Below, in pieces: positions 1 to 11,160 of a stretch of 64,000 nucleotides of DNA; within the stretch, counting starts at the first letter, position 1, and every line of letters begins with the position of its first letter. This DNA is from Flectonema sp. DT1601 (Eukaryota; Euglenozoa; Diplonemea; Diplonemida; Diplonemidae). Made by a program: the position numbers and the translations under genes. The stretch is taken from NCBI GenBank assembly GCA_964019425.1, contig OZ025791.1, forward strand, positions 720,501 to 784,500, written 5' to 3'. The notes under the pieces were generated by a model. It ran no database searches. It saw only the letters and a list, made by a program, of their open reading frames with translations, and was not told where the DNA came from.

Positions 1-368
1 ATTTGCACAACCTGGTATCTACAAAGAAAACATTTCATAATTCGACTATGTGTACTGTTGGGAGAGAAATATGTTTTTTAAAGAAAAAAACAATCAGTTT
101 AGCGTCTTGACCAGGATGGAAAATAGAAAGTAATCAACATAGTCGATCGATAAAAAACAATGATAACATTGTTTATTCTTTTTTTTTTTTTTTTTTTCTT
201 TTTTTTTTTTTATATTCTTTTTATTTATTTTTAGAAAAAAACAATCAGTTTAGCGTCTTGACCAGGACGGAAAATAGAAAGTAATCGACATAGTCGATCG
301 ATAAAAAACAATGATAACATTGTTTATTCTTTTTTTTTTTTTTATATTCTTTTTATTTATTTTTTAAA
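1..368 (+). repeat. Satellite A, forward orientation (about 3 units)
   Basis: About three tandem units, each with the core CAATCAGTTTAGCGTCTTGA, then a GGAAAATAGAAAGTAATCGA block, a TCGACATAGTCGA dyad, an AACAATGATAACATTGTT hairpin and a long T run. The same unit recurs at 3711-4040, 8893-8968, 11161-14750 (inverted), 16451-17484 and 22591-25085 (inverted). The window starts inside the array. Confidence 0.9.
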
Positions 369-3290
369 GACAAAACAGACAACTCAACAAAGTTTTAAAA
401 AACAGCCAGCTCCACATAAAGTTTTAAAAAATAGTTAGCTCAATAAAGTTTTAAAAAACTCCCAGCTCCACACAAAGTTATAAAAAACAGCCAGATCCAC
501 ATGCAAAGTTTCAAAAAACAGCCTGCTCCACAAAGTTTTAAAAAACAGCCTGCTCCACAAAGTTTTAAAAAACAGCCAGCTTCACACGCAAAGTTTCAAA
601 AAACAGCCAGCTCCACAAAGTTTCAAAAAACAGCCTGCTCCACAAAGTTTCGTAAAACAGCCAGCTCCACACACAAAGTTTCAAAAAACAGCCAGCTCCA
701 CAAAGTTTCAAAAAACAGCCATCTCAACAAAGTTTTAAAAAACAGCCAGCTTCACACGCAAAGTTTCAAAAAACAGCCTGCTCCACAAAGTTTCAAAAAA
801 CAGCCATCTCAACAAAGTTTTAAAAAACAGCCAGCTTCACACGCAAAGTTTCAAAAAACAGCCTGCTCCACAAAGTTTCAAAAAACAGCCTGCTCCACAA
901 AGTTTCGAAAAACAGCCAGCTCCACACACAAAGTTTCAAAAAACAGCCATCTCAACAAAGTTTCAAAAAACAGCCTGCTCTACAAAGTTTTAAAAAACAG
1001 CCAGCTTCACACGCAAAGTTTCAAAAAACAGCCTGCTCCACAAAGTTTCGTAAAACAGCCAGCTCTACACACAAAGTTTCAAAAAACAGCCATCTCAACA
1101 AAGTTTTAAAAAACGGCCAGCTCTACAAAGTTTTAAAAAACAGCCTGCTCCACAAAGTTTCGAAAAACAGCCAGCTCCACACACAAAGTTTCAAAAAACA
1201 GCCATCTCAACAAAGTTTCAAAAAACAGCCTGCTCTACAAAGTTTTAAAAAACAGCCAGCTTCACACGCAAAGTTTCAAAAAACAGCCTGCTCCACAAAG
1301 TTTCGTAAAACAGCCAGCTCTACACACAAAGTTTCAAAAAACAGCCTGCTCTACAAAGTTTTAAAAAACAGCCTGCTCTACAAAGTTTTAAAAAACAGCC
1401 AGCTTCACACGCAAAGTTTCAAAAAACAGCCTGCTCCACAAAGTTTCGTAAAACAGCCAGCTCTACACACAAAGTTTCAAAAAACAGCCTGCTCTACAAA
1501 GTTTTAAAAAACAGCCAGCTCAACAAAGTTTCAAAAAACAGCCATCTCAACAAAGTTTCAAAAAACAGCCTGCTCTACAAAGTTTTAAAAAACAGCCAGC
1601 TTCACACGCAAAGTTTCAAAAAACAGCCTGCTCCACAAAGTTTCGTAAAACAGCCAGCTCTACACACAAAGTTTCAAAAAACAGCCTGCTCCACAAAGTT
1701 TTAAAAAACGGCCAGCTCCACACACAAAGTTTCAAAAAACAGCCTGCTCTACAAAGTTTTAAAAAACAGCCAGCTTCACACGCAAAGTTTCAAAAAACTG
1801 CCTGCTCCACAAAGTTTCGAAAAACAGCCTGCTCCACAAAGTTTCGAAAAACGGCCAGCTCCACACACAAAGTTTCAAAAAACAGCCAGCTCCACACACA
1901 TTTTTTTAAAAAACAGCCAACTCCACACATAAAGTTTCAAAAAACAGCCAGATCCACATGCAAAGTTTCAAAAAACAGCCTGCTCCACACACAAAGTTTC
2001 AAAAAACAGCCATCTCAACAAAGTTTCAAAAAACAGCCTGCTCTACAAAGTTTTAAAAAACAGCCAGCGCAACAAAGTTTTAAAAAACAGCCAGCTTCAC
2101 ACGCAAAGTTTCAAAAAACTGCCTGCTCCACAAAGTTTCGAAAAACAGCCTGCTCCACAAAGTTTCGAAAAACGGCCAGCTCCACACACAAAGTTTCAAA
2201 AAACAGCCAGATCCACATGCAAAGTTTCAAAAAACAGCCTGCTCCACAAAGTTTCGAAAAACAGCCAGCTCCACACACAAAGTTTCAAAAAACAGCCATC
2301 TCAACAAAGTTTTAAAAAACGGCCAGCTCCACACACAAAGTTTCAAAAAACAGCCAGCTCCACACACATTTTTTTAAAAAACAGCCAACTCCACACATAA
2401 AGTTTCAAAAAACAGCCAGATCCACATGCAAAGTTTCAAAAAACAGCCTGCTCCACAAAGTTTCGAAAAACATCCAGCTCCACACACAAAGTTTCAAAAA
2501 ACAGCCATCTCAACAAAGTTTTAAAAAACGGCCAGCTCCACACACAAAGTTTCAAAAAACAGCCAGCTCCACACACATTTTTTTAAAAAACAGCCAACTC
2601 CACACATAAAGTTTCAAAAAACAGCCAGATCCACATGCAAAGTTTCAAAAAACAGCCTGCTCCACACACAAAGTTTCAAAAAACAGCCATCTCAACAAAG
2701 TTTCAAAAAACAGCCTGCTCTACAAAGTTTCAAAAAACAGCCTGCTCTACAAAGTTTCAAAAAACAGCCAGCTCCACACACAAAGTTTCAAAAAACAGCC
2801 ATCTCAACAAAGTTTCAAAAAACAGCCTGCTCTACAAAGTTTTAAAAAACAGCCAGCTTCACACGCAAAGTTTCAAAAAACAGCCTGCTCCACAAAGTTT
2901 CGTAAAACAGCCAGCTCTACACACAAAGTTTCAAAAAACAGCCATCTCAACAAAGTTTTAAAAAACGGCCAGCTCCACACACAAAGTTTCAAAAAACAGC
3001 CTGCTCTACAAAGTTTTAAAAAAACAGCCAGCTCAACAAAGTTTTAAAAAACAGCCAGCTTCACACGCAAAGTTTCAAAAAACAGCCTGCTCCACAAAGT
3101 TTCAAAAAACAGCCTGCTCCAAAAAGTTTCGAAAAACAGCCAGCTCCACACACAAAGTTTCAAAAAACAGCCATCTCAACAAAGTTTCAAAAAACAGCCT
3201 GCTCTACAAAGTTTTAAAAAACAGCCAGCTTCACACGCAAAGTTTCAAAAAACAGCCTGCTCCACAAAGTTTCGTAAAACAGCCAGCTCT
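369..3290 (+). repeat. Minisatellite B array (27/31-bp units)
   Basis: Roughly one hundred head-to-tail units built on ACAAAGTTTCAAAAAACAGC plus CTGCTCC or CAGCTCC. The basic unit is 27 bp; a longer form of about 31 bp adds CACA or CACG. Variants (TTTC/TTTT, CAGCC/CGGCC, TTCG) are mixed along the array, so it has homogenised only in part. Because 27 is a multiple of three, long open frames run through it, all of them nine-residue repeat translations such as QSFKKQPAP. Other B arrays lie at 17485-19176, 25501-27927 and 28151-28240. Confidence 0.93.
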
Positions 3291-3483
3291 AGAATTTCGA
3301 TAAAGTGGGAAGTAACGGACTGGGAGCTTTTGGCTCCTGCCCTATTCCCGATGTAAACTTTCTTTTTATTTTTATTTTTTTTTAACAGGCCCAAAGGGCG
3401 ACAATGATGGTTGCTGACCAAGGAATAATATTCAAATGAATTTTCGTTTCAAAGAAACGAACAGAATTAAGAGAGAGGCAGAG

Positions 3484-3514
<31 letters not shown>

Positions 3515-3710
3515 GAAAGAAAAAAATGAAGAGGAAATAATCAAACATGAAAAAAAAAAAAAGAAAAAATATATATATATAAATAAAAAACGTTGTATGA
3601 AAAAGGAAAAAAAAGAAAAAAAAAAAGACCAGAAAAGGAAAGAGAAAATGAAAAGGTATAATATTATTGTGGGGATATGAGGGATAGCAGGGAGATGCTC
3701 TTTTTTTTTT
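3291..3710 (+). repeat. Module D, forward: terminal module of a large element
   Basis: Begins AGAATTTCGATAAAGTGGGA directly at the B boundary, followed by a GGGAGCTTTTGGCTCC dyad, a T run, AACAGGCCCAAAGGGCGAC, and an A-rich tract ending at GGGATAGCAGGGAGATGCTC. The reverse complement occurs at 14751-15166 and 25086-25500, and a diverged forward copy at 19421-19700. This copy is closest to the 25500 one, sharing an ATATATATAT tract that the 15166 copy lacks. No ORF of interest. Read as the outer part of a long terminal inverted repeat. Confidence 0.8.
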
Positions 3711-3841
3711 TTTTTTTTTTTCTTATTTATTATTTAAAAAAAGGAAACAATCAGTTTAGCGTCTCGATCAGGACGGAAAATAGAAATTAATCGACATAGT
3801 CGATCGATAGAAAAAAAAAAACAGTGATAACATCGTTTATT

Positions 3842-3874
<33 letters not shown>

Positions 3875-4040
3875 TTTTTAATTATTTTAAAGAAAAAACA
3901 ATCAGTTTAGCGTCTTGATCAGGACGGAAAATAGTAAGTAATCGACATAGTCGATCGATAAAAAAAAACAATGATAACATTGTTTATTCCTTTTTTTTTT
4001 TTTTTATTCTTTTTATTTATTTTTAAAGAAAAAACAATCA
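3711..4040 (+). repeat. Satellite A, forward, inside the left D module
   Basis: Two to three A units. The first carries the variant GTCTCGATCAGGACG, which is also the D-proximal unit in the inverted arrays at 14640-14740 and 24950-25070. The same D-adjacent variant at three ends shows that these ends descend from one terminal structure. Confidence 0.85.
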
Positions 4041-5580
4041 GCATAGGCTGGGCTGCATGCATAGGCTGGGCTGCAGTTTAGATGTCTTAGGTGTTAATAG
4101 GGGGTTCCTCTTAGCATTTTTCTTTGTTCCCACCTTATGATTTTCTTGAAGAAAAAAAATAGAAGTCATAATGGTGCTTCCCTCTGGAAGGGTTGTAAGC
4201 CATGGTGTCCAACTAGATTAAAGGACAAGTCTGGGATAATCCCTGCCAGAGGGGCGAGTATTCTACCATGGTTGAAATACTCTGGCAACTGATCTTCAAT
4301 TTTATGTTGTTTGTTAGCTGCTGGGGTAAATAAATCATGTGTTGATACTTGCATTTGTTTATTTGTTATCTTTTACTACAATAACGCTTGCCTATATCTT
4401 TTCTTTTTATTCTCTATCTGTTCTGGTCTGTTTCTTCATTTTTTTACATTAATAATTACATTTTGTTCAAAAAGAAAAAAAAGAAAAAAGATTTCATATT
4501 AGAAACTAGGAAACTAGGTTAACACTTAGTTAAAATTAAGACCGGTTAGTCAGTTTAAGGTCTTGTCTAGGACCAACATTCTTGTTTAACTTCAGTTATA
4601 TTCATTTTACTTTTTACTGTTTCCCATCTGTTTTTATTTTCTATTAGTTCTGGTCAGAAACCCCTGGGCAGCAAGAAGGAAAGCAGTTTAGTACTTCTGG
4701 GTGTTTGGCATCACCCCCCATAGTGAGCAAGTACAACAGGTAGCATTGGTAGTCTGTTGATCCTGAGTGATCCCAGCTACAGTTTTGTTTTTCTTTCTTT
4801 TTTTTTAGAAGAAGATCAGGACATCCAAGCACTGCTGGATAGTTGCTGAATGCAGGGCCTGCCTGTGGCATTATAATAACAGGCTAAGTCATTTGTAGTT
4901 CATAGTTTACCTTTGATTTTATAACTTCACATAGGTACTATGAACGATGAGAGATCCAGTGGGATCACTCAGGGTCTAGTAGAGACCACCAATGTTGTGC
5001 GTTGATAGGCAAGGTGACCAACCTTGACATTCTTTCTTTTCTCTCCTGTTGTGACAAACACAAAATACACACACAGCTTACAGTGTGTTCTTTGTGTATG
5101 TTTTCTTCAGGTGTGAGTAGTTTTTTTGTTCTTGCTCTTCAGGGAGGGCCTTAGCCAAAAGCTAACTGTCCAAATCTCACCTGGTAAATTCAACTCAGTC
5201 CTTGTCAGTCTTGGCATCAAACCTGTAATGGTTTAATCATTACAGGTTATTTACTGAAATGTTTGTTCTAAAAGTTGCTAAGTATTTCTCACTTAGAAAT
5301 TTTTTATTTTTTTATTTTCAGCTTAATTAGCTACAAATTGTTTCTACTAAGTGTTTCTCACTTAGATTTTTTTTTTGCTTTTCAGCTCCTTAAAAGCTGC
5401 TAAGTGTTTCTGCTAAGTGTTTCTCACTTAGAATTTTATTTTTATGTTCGTTTTCTATCCCTTCTCCTATCCCTTTTGTTCAAAATAAGCGGGAGGAAAT
5501 TCTCTCATTCACGCTAAGATGCACTCTGAACTTTGATTTTTTGATCTGAGTGTGAGGGAATGACCTGTTAGTGCATTGGG
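4041..5580 (+). repeat. 1.52-kb tandem repeat C, copy 1
   Basis: First of the long tandem units. It opens with a small duplication of GCATAGGCTGGGCTGCA. It carries a strong hairpin, AACCTGTAATG / CATTACAGGTT, at 5220-5248, and a cluster of CTAAGTG-TTTCT-CACTTAG hairpins at about 5278-5430. Short open frames of 62 and 75 codons on the - strand recur in each copy but have no recognisable domain. On the + strand a short open segment after a TTTTTTTTAG at about 4807 has Cys/His spacing loosely like a BED finger (see findings). I do not call a gene. Confidence 0.85.
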
Positions 5581-7104
5581 CATAGGCTGGGCTGCAGTTT
5601 AGATGTCTTAGGTGTTAATAGGGGGTTCCTCTTAGCATTTTTCTTTGTTCCCACCTTATGATTTTCTTGAAGAAAAAAAATAGAAGTCATAATGGTGCTT
5701 CCCTCTGGAAGGGTTGTAAGCCATGGTGTCCAAATAGATTAAAGGACAAGTCTGGGATAATCCCTGCCAGAGGGGCGAGTATTCTACCATGGTTGAAATA
5801 CTCTGGCAACTGATCTTCAATTTTATGTTGTTTGTTAGCTGCTGGTGTAATTAAATCATGTGTTGATACTTGCATTTTTTTTTATTTGTAATCTTTTACT
5901 ACAATAACTCTTGCAATTATCTTTTCTTTTTATTCTCTATCTGTTCTGGTCTGTTTCTTCATTTTTTTACATTAATAATTACATTTTGTTCAAAAAGAAA
6001 AAAAAGAAAAAAGATTTCATATTAGAAACTAGGAAACTAGGTTAACACTTAGTTAAAATTAAGACCGGTTAGTCAGTTTAAGGTCTTGTCTAGGACCAAC
6101 ATTCTTGTTTAACTTCAGTTATATTCATTTTACTTTTTACTGTTTCCCATCTACTTTTTATTTTCTATTAGTTCTGGTCAGAAACCCCTGGGCAGCAAGA
6201 AGGAAAGCAGTTTAGTACTTCTGGGTGTTTGGCATCACCCCCCATAGTGAGCAAGTACAACAGGTAGCATTGGTAGTCTGTTGATCCTGAGTGATCCCAG
6301 CTACAGTTTTGTTTTTCTTTCTTTTTTTTTAGAAGAAGATCAGGACATCCAAGCACTGCTGGATAGTTGCTGAATGCAGGGCCTGCCTGTGGCATTATAA
6401 TAACAGGCTAAGTCATTTGTAGTTCATAGTTTACCTTTGATTTTATAACTTCACATAGGTACTATGAACGATGAGAGATCCAGTGGGATCACTCAGGGTC
6501 TAGTAGAGACCACCAATGTTGTGCGTTGATAGGCAAGGTGACCAACCTTGACATTCTTTCTTTTCTCTCCTGTTGTGACAAACACAAAATACACACACAG
6601 CTTACAGTGTGTTCTTTGTGTATGTTTTCTTCAGGTGTGAGTAGTTTTTTTGTTCTTGCTCTTCAGGGAGGGCCTTAGCCAAAAGCTAACTGTCCAAATC
6701 TCACCTGGTAAATTCAACTCAGTCCTTGTCAGTCTTGGCATCAAACCTGTAATGGTTTAATCATTACAGGTTATTTACTGAAATGTTTGTTCTAAAAGTT
6801 GCTAAGTATTTCTCACTTAGAAATTTTTTATTTTTTTATTTTCAGCTTAATTAGCTACAAATTGTTTCTACTAAGTGTTTCTCACTTAGATTTTTTTTTT
6901 GCTTTTCAGCTCCTTAAAAGCTGCTAAGTGTTTCTGCTAAGTGTTTCTCACTTAGAATTTTATTTTTATGTTCGTTTTCTATCCCTTCTCCTATCCCTTT
7001 TGTTCAAAATAAGCGGGAGGAAATTCTCTCATTCACGCTAAGATGCACTCTGAACTTTGATTTTTTGATCTGAGTGTGAGGGAATGACCTGTTAGTGCAT
7101 TGGG
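5581..7104 (+). repeat. 1.52-kb tandem repeat C, copy 2
   Basis: Begins CATAGGCTGGGCTGCAG, 1521 bp after the same motif in copy 1 and 1524 bp before copy 3. It is nearly identical to its neighbours, including the hairpin cluster and the long T runs, which points to a recent tandem amplification. Confidence 0.9.
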
Positions 7105-8242
7105 CATAGGCTGGGCTGCAGTTTAGATGTCTTAGGTGTTAATAGGGGGTTCCTCTTAGCATTTTTCTTTGTTCCCACCTTATGATTTTCTTGAAGAAAA
7201 AAAATAGAAGTCATAATGGTGCTTCCCTCTGGAAGGGTTGTAAGCCATGGTGTCCAAATAGATTAAAGGACAAGTCTGGGATAATCCCTGCCAGAGGGGC
7301 GAGTATTCTACCATGGTTGAAATACTCTGGCAACTGATCTTCAATTTTATGTTGTTTGTTAGCTGCTGGTGTAATTAAATCATGTGTTGATACTTGCATT
7401 TTTTTTTATTTGTAATCTTTTACTACAATAACTCTTGCAATTATCTTTTCTTTTTATTCTCTATCTGTTCTGGTCTGTTTCTTCATTTTTTTACATTAAT
7501 AATTACATTTTGTTCAAAAAGAAAAAAAAGAAAAAAGATTTCATATTAGAAACTAGGAAACTAGGTTAACACTTAGTTAAAATTAAGACCGGTTAGTCAG
7601 TTTAAGGTCTTGTCTAGGACCAACATTCTTGTTTAACTTCAGTTATATTCATTTTACTTTTTACTGTTTCCCATCTGTTTTTATTTTCTATTAGTTCTGG
7701 TCAGAAACCCCTGGGCAGCAAGAAGGAAAGCAGTTTAGTACTTCTGGGTGTTTGGCATCACCCCCCATAGTGAGCAAGTACAACAGGTAGCATTGGTAGT
7801 CTGTTGATCCTGAGTGATCCCAGCTACAGTTTTGTTTTTCTTTCTTTTTTTTTAGAAGAAGATCAGGACATCCAAGCACTGCTGGATAGTTGCTGAATGC
7901 AGGGCCTGCCTGTGGCATTATAATAACAGGCTAAGTCATTTGTAGTTCATAGTTTACCTTTGATTTTATAACTTCACATAGGTACTATGAACGATGAGAG
8001 ATCCAGTGGGATCACTCAGGGTCTAGTAGAGACCACCAATGTTGTGCGTTGATAGGCAAGGTGACCAACCTTGACATTCTTTCTTTTCTCTCCTGTTGTG
8101 ACAAACACAAAATACACACACAGCTTACAGTGTGTTCTTTGTGTATGTTTTCTTCAGGTGTGAGTAGTTTTTTTGTTCTTGCTCTTCAGGGAGGGCCTTA
8201 GCCAAAAGCTAACTGTCCAAATCTCACCTGGTAAATTCAACT
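7105..8242 (+). repeat. 1.52-kb tandem repeat C, copy 3 (truncated at the right)
   Basis: Matches copies 1 and 2 up to about 8242. There the sequence jumps back to an internal part of the unit (CCCTATCTGTTCTGATCTGT), so the hairpin-rich tail is missing. Confidence 0.85.
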
Positions 8243-8892
8243 CATTCCCTATCTGTTCTGATCTGTTACTTCATTTGTCTTGTTTAACTTCAGTTATATG
8301 CATTTTACTTTTTATTGTTTCCCATCTACTTTTTATTTTCTATTAGTTCTGGTCAGAAACTCCTGGGCAGCAAGAAGGAAAGTAGTTTAGTACTTCTGGG
8401 TGTTTGGCATCACCCCCCATAGTGAGCAAGTACAACAGGTAGCATTGGTAGTCTGTTGATCCTGAGTGATCCCAGCTACAGTTTTGTTTTTCTTTCTTTT
8501 TTTTAGAAGAAGATCAGGACATCCAAGCACTGCTGGATAGTTGCTGAATGCAGGGCCTGCCTGTGGCATTATAATAACAGGCTAAGTCATTTGTAGTTCA
8601 TAGTTTACCTTTGATTTTATAACTTCACACAGGGTACTATGAACGATGAGAGATCCAGTGGGATCACTCAGGGTCCAGTAGAGACCACCAATGTTGTGCG
8701 TTGATAGGCAAGGTGACCAACCTTGGCATTCTTTCTTTTCTCTCCTGTTGTGACAAACACAAAATACACACACAGCTTACAGTGTGTTCTTTGTGTATGT
8801 TTTCTTCAGGTGTGAGTAGTTTTTTTGTTCTTGCTCTTCAGGGAGGGCCTTAGCCAAAAGCTAACAGTCCAAATCTCACCTGGAAATTCAAC
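8243..8892 (+). repeat. 1.52-kb tandem repeat C, copy 4 (internal segment only)
   Basis: Holds the middle of the C unit, from the TCTGTTCTG segment to the CAAATCTCACCTGGAAATTC segment. It is more diverged from copies 1-3 than they are from each other and ends at a junction with a satellite A fragment at 8893. Confidence 0.8.
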
Positions 8893-8968
8893 TCCCTTAG
8901 CGTCCTGACCAGGACGGAAAATAGAAAGTAATCGACATAGTCGATCGATAAAAAAAACAATGATAACT
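8893..8968 (+). repeat. Satellite A fragment embedded between C copies
   Basis: About 75 bp of the A core (TTAGCGTCCTGACCAGGACG through AACAATGATAAC), joined on both sides to C sequence. The right junction resumes at the C tail (TTGGGCATCAAACTTG). Confidence 0.85.
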
Positions 8969-9924
8969 TGGGCATCAAACTTGTAATGGTTTAATCATTA
9001 CAGGTTATTTACTGAAATATTTGTTCTAAAAGTTGCTAAGTATTTCTCACTTAAATTTTTTTTTTATTTTTTTATTTTCAGCTTAATTAGCTACAAATTG
9101 TTTCTACTAAGTGTTTCTCACTTAGATTTTTTTTTTGCTTTTCAGCTCCTTAAAAGCTGCTAAGTGTTTCTGCTAAGTGTTTCTCACTTAGAATCTTATT
9201 GTTATGTTCGTTTTCTATCCCTTCTCCTATCCCTTTTGTTCAAAATAAGCGGGAGGAAATTCTCTCATTCACGCTAAGATGCACTCTGAACTTTGATTTT
9301 TTGATCTGAGTGTGAGGGAATGACCTGTTAGTGCATTGGGCATAAGCTGGGCTGCAGTTTAGATGTCTTAGGTGTTAATAAGGGGTTCCTCTTAGCATTT
9401 TTCTTTGTTCCCACCTTATGATTTTCTTGAAGAAAAAAAATAGAAGTCATAATGGTGCTTCCCTCTGGAAGGGTTGTAAGCCATGGTGTCCAACTAAATT
9501 AAAGGACAAGTCTGGGATAATCCCTGCCAGAGGGGCGAGTATTCTACCATGGTTGAAATACTCTGGCAACTGATCTTCAATTTTATGTTGTTTGTTAGCT
9601 GCTGGTGTATCTTGATTATGTGTTGATACTTGCATTTTCTTATTTGTAATCTTCTATTACAATTCTCTTTCTGTTCTGGTCTGTTACTTCATTTGTCTTG
9701 TTTAACTTCAGTTATATCCATTTTACTTTTTATTGTTTCCCATCTACTTTTTATTTTCTATTAGTTCTGGTCAGAAACTCCTGGGCAGCAAGAAGGAAAG
9801 TAGTTTAGTACTTCTGGGTGTTTGGCATCACCCCCCATAGTGAGCAAGTACAACAGGTAGCATTGGTAGTCTGTTGATCCTGAGTGATCCCAGCTACAGT
9901 TTTGTTTTTCTTTCTTTTTTTTAG
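8969..9924 (+). repeat. 1.52-kb tandem repeat C: tail, then copy 5
   Basis: C tail with the hairpin cluster (8969-9340), then a new copy starting CATAAGCTGGGCTGCAG at 9342. Copy 5 has an internal deletion relative to copies 1-3 near 9650 and is interrupted by the D terminus at 9925. Confidence 0.85.
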
Positions 9925-10017
9925 AATTTCGATAAAGTGGGAAGTAACGGACTGGGAGCTTTTGGCTCCTGCCCTATTCCCGATGTAAACTTTCTTTTTT
10001 TTTTTTTTTTTTTTTTT
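9925..10017 (+). repeat. D terminus inside a C copy
   Basis: About 75 bp of the outer D end (AGAATTTCGATAAAGTGGGA to CCCGATGTAAACTTTC) plus its T run lies exactly within the T-rich tract that precedes AAGAAGATCAGGACATCC in intact C copies. It is either a solo end or a recombination product at shared T runs. Confidence 0.8.
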
Positions 10018-10860
10018 AAGAAGATCAGGACATCCAAGCACTGCTGGATAGTTGCTGAATGCAGGGCCTGCCTGTGGCATTATAATAACAGGCTAAGTCA
10101 TTTGTCCCTTTGCCGCCGGAAGAACGAAGGTCGACGGAGGTCCGAAGCATTGCTTGCGATGATGTTCCGGTATGTGTTGCGTCTCTGTTATTTGTTTGTT
10201 TCAACTCAATTGGTTCATCTCAGGTTTTAGAAGTCTTCGTCCTGTTCGTTGGGAAGGGCCTGAATCAAAAGTTCACTGCCCCTATTCCTCTCCCAAATTT
10301 CTTATTCAGCTTGCCACATGACTGTGTGACATTATTGCTACATTGTAGCTCCCCTACAAAAACCTTATTTTTTGCAGTTGTCTTTTGGTTGTAGCAACTT
10401 TTATTTTTTGCTTTTCTAATGTCCCAAAGTTGGTTTATTTTACTTTTTTTTTCTGCAAGGGAACAGTCCAAAGCATAAGTCCGAACAGCCCTAAGGCCAG
10501 TGAACGCACTGATTGTTAGGTATTGTATTCCAGGGAAAGTTTGGTTTGTATACTTTATTTTTATTTTATTTTATTTAATTTGTTAAAAGAAAACAGGTAA
10601 CTTTACACTAGTTTTTAGTTTCTCTTTTCCTTTTCAATTTCCTTTTAATACTCTCTATCTGGTCTGTTATGTCATATTTCTCATTTAATTTTATCATCCA
10701 TTTTACTTTTCACTGTTTCCCATCTACATTTTATTTTCAAATAGTTACGGTCTGTTAAAAAAAAAAAAAAGTTTAAATAAGTTAAATTGAACATGTTAAC
10801 TCAATTCCTCAATTCTTCCGTCATGGTCATGACATTCTTTTTCGTTTCTCTAAATGCACA
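10018..10860 (+). repeat. C tail fused to an E-family segment, then unassigned AT-rich DNA
   Basis: 10018-10106 continues C. At 10107 it switches to CCCTTTGCCGCCGGAAGAAC, the E-family sequence also at about 15959 and 32391, which runs to about 10305. From 10306 to 10860 I see diverged C/E-like words (GGGAAAGTTTGGTTTGTA near 10535) and T-rich DNA, with no supportable gene. Confidence 0.7.
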
Positions 10861-11160
10861 AGAGATACCATCACTCATGAGATACCAACGCACATACGAG
10901 ATACCAGCACTCCAGAGATACCGACACGCTAGAGATACCAAGTCACTTGAGATACCTCCTTGTAAATTAATTCCCGGTATTTCAAATTTGAATTGATAGT
11001 GTCAACTCTGCTTGCTGCTCTTGTTAATGTGTTGTCTCCTGACAGTGATCTTAACTCCTGTAAAAAGAAAAAAAAAAAAGAAATCAAAAAGAAGAATTTT
11101 CAAACGAAGTTATAACAACCCCTACCACCCATTATGATCAATTCCGCTTGTTTTTTTTTT
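10861..11160 (+). repeat. GAGATACC short-repeat module and pre-satellite spacer
   Basis: GAGATACC or AGATACC recurs about every 15-20 bp from 10862 to 10965. It is followed by a spacer ending ACCACCCATTATGATCAATT just before the inverted A array. The same order (GAGATACC repeats, GTGATCTTAACTCCTGT, ATTATGATCAATTCCGCTTG, inverted A array) occurs at 22260-22590, so this is a conserved internal module of the large elements. Confidence 0.75.

Noticed and set aside
501-3290. Long ORFs (up to 202 codons) of Lys/Gln/Ser-rich repeat protein in B arrays, also at 17695, 18830, 26387 and 27190
   Set aside because: They are translations of a 27-bp minisatellite that is open in all three frames; starts and ends fall at random unit variants.
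369-3290. Regular repeats reminiscent of a CRISPR array
   Set aside because: Units are contiguous without unique spacers, and the DNA is eukaryotic nuclear.
4166-8918. Recurrent - strand ORFs of 62 and 75 codons in C copies
   Set aside because: They repeat because the DNA repeats; no domain, includes poly-Lys from a T tract, and the diverged relative at 15167-16450 does not keep the frames.
9805-10080. Fused - strand ORF across C and D sequence
   Set aside because: It is read through a homopolymer at a repeat junction.
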